The notes under the pieces were generated by a model that made no database searches, was not told where the DNA came from, and saw nothing but the letters and a program-made list of their open reading frames with translations. Position numbers and translations under genes: made by a program. A DNA stretch of 6,017 nt from Bacteroidota bacterium (GTDB lineage Bacteria > Bacteroidota > Bacteroidia > Bacteroidales > JADFUO01), in the NCBI GenBank assembly GCA_030614305.1, contig JAUWKH010000112.1, forward strand, positions 1 to 6,017, in the 5' to 3' direction. Positions 5,592 to 6,017 of this stretch are shown here, piece after piece. Positions within the stretch are counted from its first letter, which is position 1. Each line of letters begins with the position of its first letter.

Positions 5592-5923
5592 TATTTTTTT
5601 TTGAATTTAATAATAATTTGTGAATTAATCAGGTTAGATAAACTTTGCTGCTAATCATTGTTCAGTAAGGTGGGGGATCCTTTAATTGTTTCGATGGTGA
5701 TCGGAACTCAGGTCATGGATTAAAACAGTTGAAGATAGTCATGGCTTATGCAACTGACGGATTTACACGTCAGATAATCAACGGATTTTACCCAACACAG
5801 GAACTTCATTCAGAATGATAATGTATAATACACAAACATTCCATTTCCAAATTTCAAATATCTATTTATTTCTATCTACTTCAACAAATCTCCAAATTCC
5901 AATTATCTTTCTTCTTATCTGTT
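5592..5923. other. Gene-poor stretch upstream of recQ with a higher-GC core
   Basis: No gene of normal size is seen on either strand. About 5592-5640 is A/T-rich promoter DNA with a T9 run at 5594-5602. About 5640-5820 is richer in G and C (roughly 41% by hand count for 5669-5818, clearly above its flanks) and looks like former coding or structured DNA. It contains a perfect 6-bp hairpin, CTGACG...CGTCAG, with an 8-nt loop at about 5754-5773, and a near-palindrome TCATTCAGAATGA at 5806-5818. About 5825-5923 is A/T-rich again and holds an imperfect tandem repeat. I do not recognise an RNA family here. Confidence 0.5.
5669..5818 (+). pseudogene. Short open frame, possible decayed gene fragment
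   Basis: The frame following the TAA at 5666-5668 stays open for 49 codons and stops with TGA at 5816-5818. It reads GGSFNCFDGDRNSGHG through to YPTQELHSE. The only ATG is at 5741, which would give 25 residues. No family is recognised. The reverse strand also has short frames, including 18 codons ending at 5651, and none is convincing. The base composition differs from the neighbours, which favours a remnant of an inserted or degraded element over a working small gene. Confidence 0.2.
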
Positions 5924-5938
5924 TTATTCTACTTCAAC
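5846..5938. repeat. Imperfect tandem repeat at the 3' end of the right-edge gene
   Basis: Unit A (5846-5885) and unit B (5891-5938) both start with TCCAAATT (16 of 18 bases agree between 5846-5863 and 5891-5908). Both end with the identical TCTACTTCAAC (5875-5885 and 5928-5938). Unit B has about 8 extra bases in the middle. The end of unit B is the last coding sequence of the minus-strand gene, where it encodes VEVE and overlaps the stop, so unit A looks like a degraded copy of that gene's 3' end and trailer. Confidence 0.55.
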
Positions 5939-6017
5939 TTTTCTAACGGCATCAATAATAGTACCATCAACCCATTTTATTACTGCAACGATTTCATCAC
6001 TTAATTTTGGTTTAGCA
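5924..6017 (-). CDS. C-terminal end of an unidentified protein (cut off by window edge)
   Basis: The minus-strand frame entering from the right edge encodes 30 residues, beginning AKPKLSDEIVAVIKW and ending DAVRKVEVE, followed by TAA at 5926-5924. It is open to the edge with plausible amino-acid composition, so it is probably the tail of a real gene upstream of recQ on the same strand. About 375 bp separate its stop from the recQ start, so the two are unlikely to form a tight operon. I do not recognise the family from this short tail, and no terminator hairpin with a T-tract is obvious after it. Confidence 0.5.
   Translation of the reverse strand, partial: AKPKLSDEIVAVIKWVDGTIIDAVRKVEVE

Noticed and set aside
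5651..5707. 18-codon minus-strand frame (PITIETIKGSPTLLNND) as a gene
   Set aside because: It has no start codon and is preceded by an in-frame stop, so at most it is part of a decayed sequence.
1..6017. Novel defence system, CRISPR array, prophage or mobile cassette
   Set aside because: No regular spaced repeats, transposase, integrase, toxin-antitoxin pair or effector domain was found; the recognisable genes are housekeeping and envelope genes. RecQ alone next to HU does not make a defence locus.

Overview
The window suggests a Bacteroidota (Bacteroidetes) chromosome. It is strongly AT-rich. The clearest promoters match the Bacteroidetes -7 box TAnnTTTG, with a -33 TTG/TTTG about 19 bp upstream. 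Gene starts follow A-rich leaders without a Shine-Dalgarno sequence. The proteins also have Bacteroidetes character: a ribosomal protein THX with a long Lys-rich tail, an Fmt with the AFRMLP variant, and a short RecQ-family helicase.

Layout from left to right. A partial minus-strand gene for small-subunit ribosomal protein THX (1-363) is transcribed away from a plus-strand gene for a membrane-anchored TPR protein (461-1153). The two share a 97-bp divergent promoter region. A 216-bp gap follows; it holds a 12-bp inverted repeat and a rho-independent terminator-like hairpin that ends just before fmt (1370-2344), methionyl-tRNA formyltransferase. A 174-bp gap carries a near-ideal promoter for an HU-type nucleoid protein gene (2519-2791). 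A strong hairpin (2810-2843) then separates HU from convergent minus-strand genes: a predicted outer-membrane beta-barrel protein (2846-3580) and, upstream of it, a RecQ-family helicase (3625-5547, TTG start). The right end (5548-6017) holds an 11-bp inverted repeat over the presumed recQ promoter, about 240 bp without a recognisable gene but with raised GC content and a short unexplained open frame, an imperfect tandem repeat, and the last 30 codons of an unidentified minus-strand gene.

Functionally this is mostly housekeeping: translation (THX, Fmt), chromosome structure and repair (HU, RecQ), and envelope proteins (TPR membrane protein, beta-barrel). I see no CRISPR array, intact mobile element, tRNA, rRNA or defence/toxin cassette, and no convincing sign of a new multi-gene system. 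The least explained pieces are the non-coding or decayed stretch at about 5630-5940, the hairpin immediately upstream of fmt, and the unusual domain spacing in the RecQ protein.
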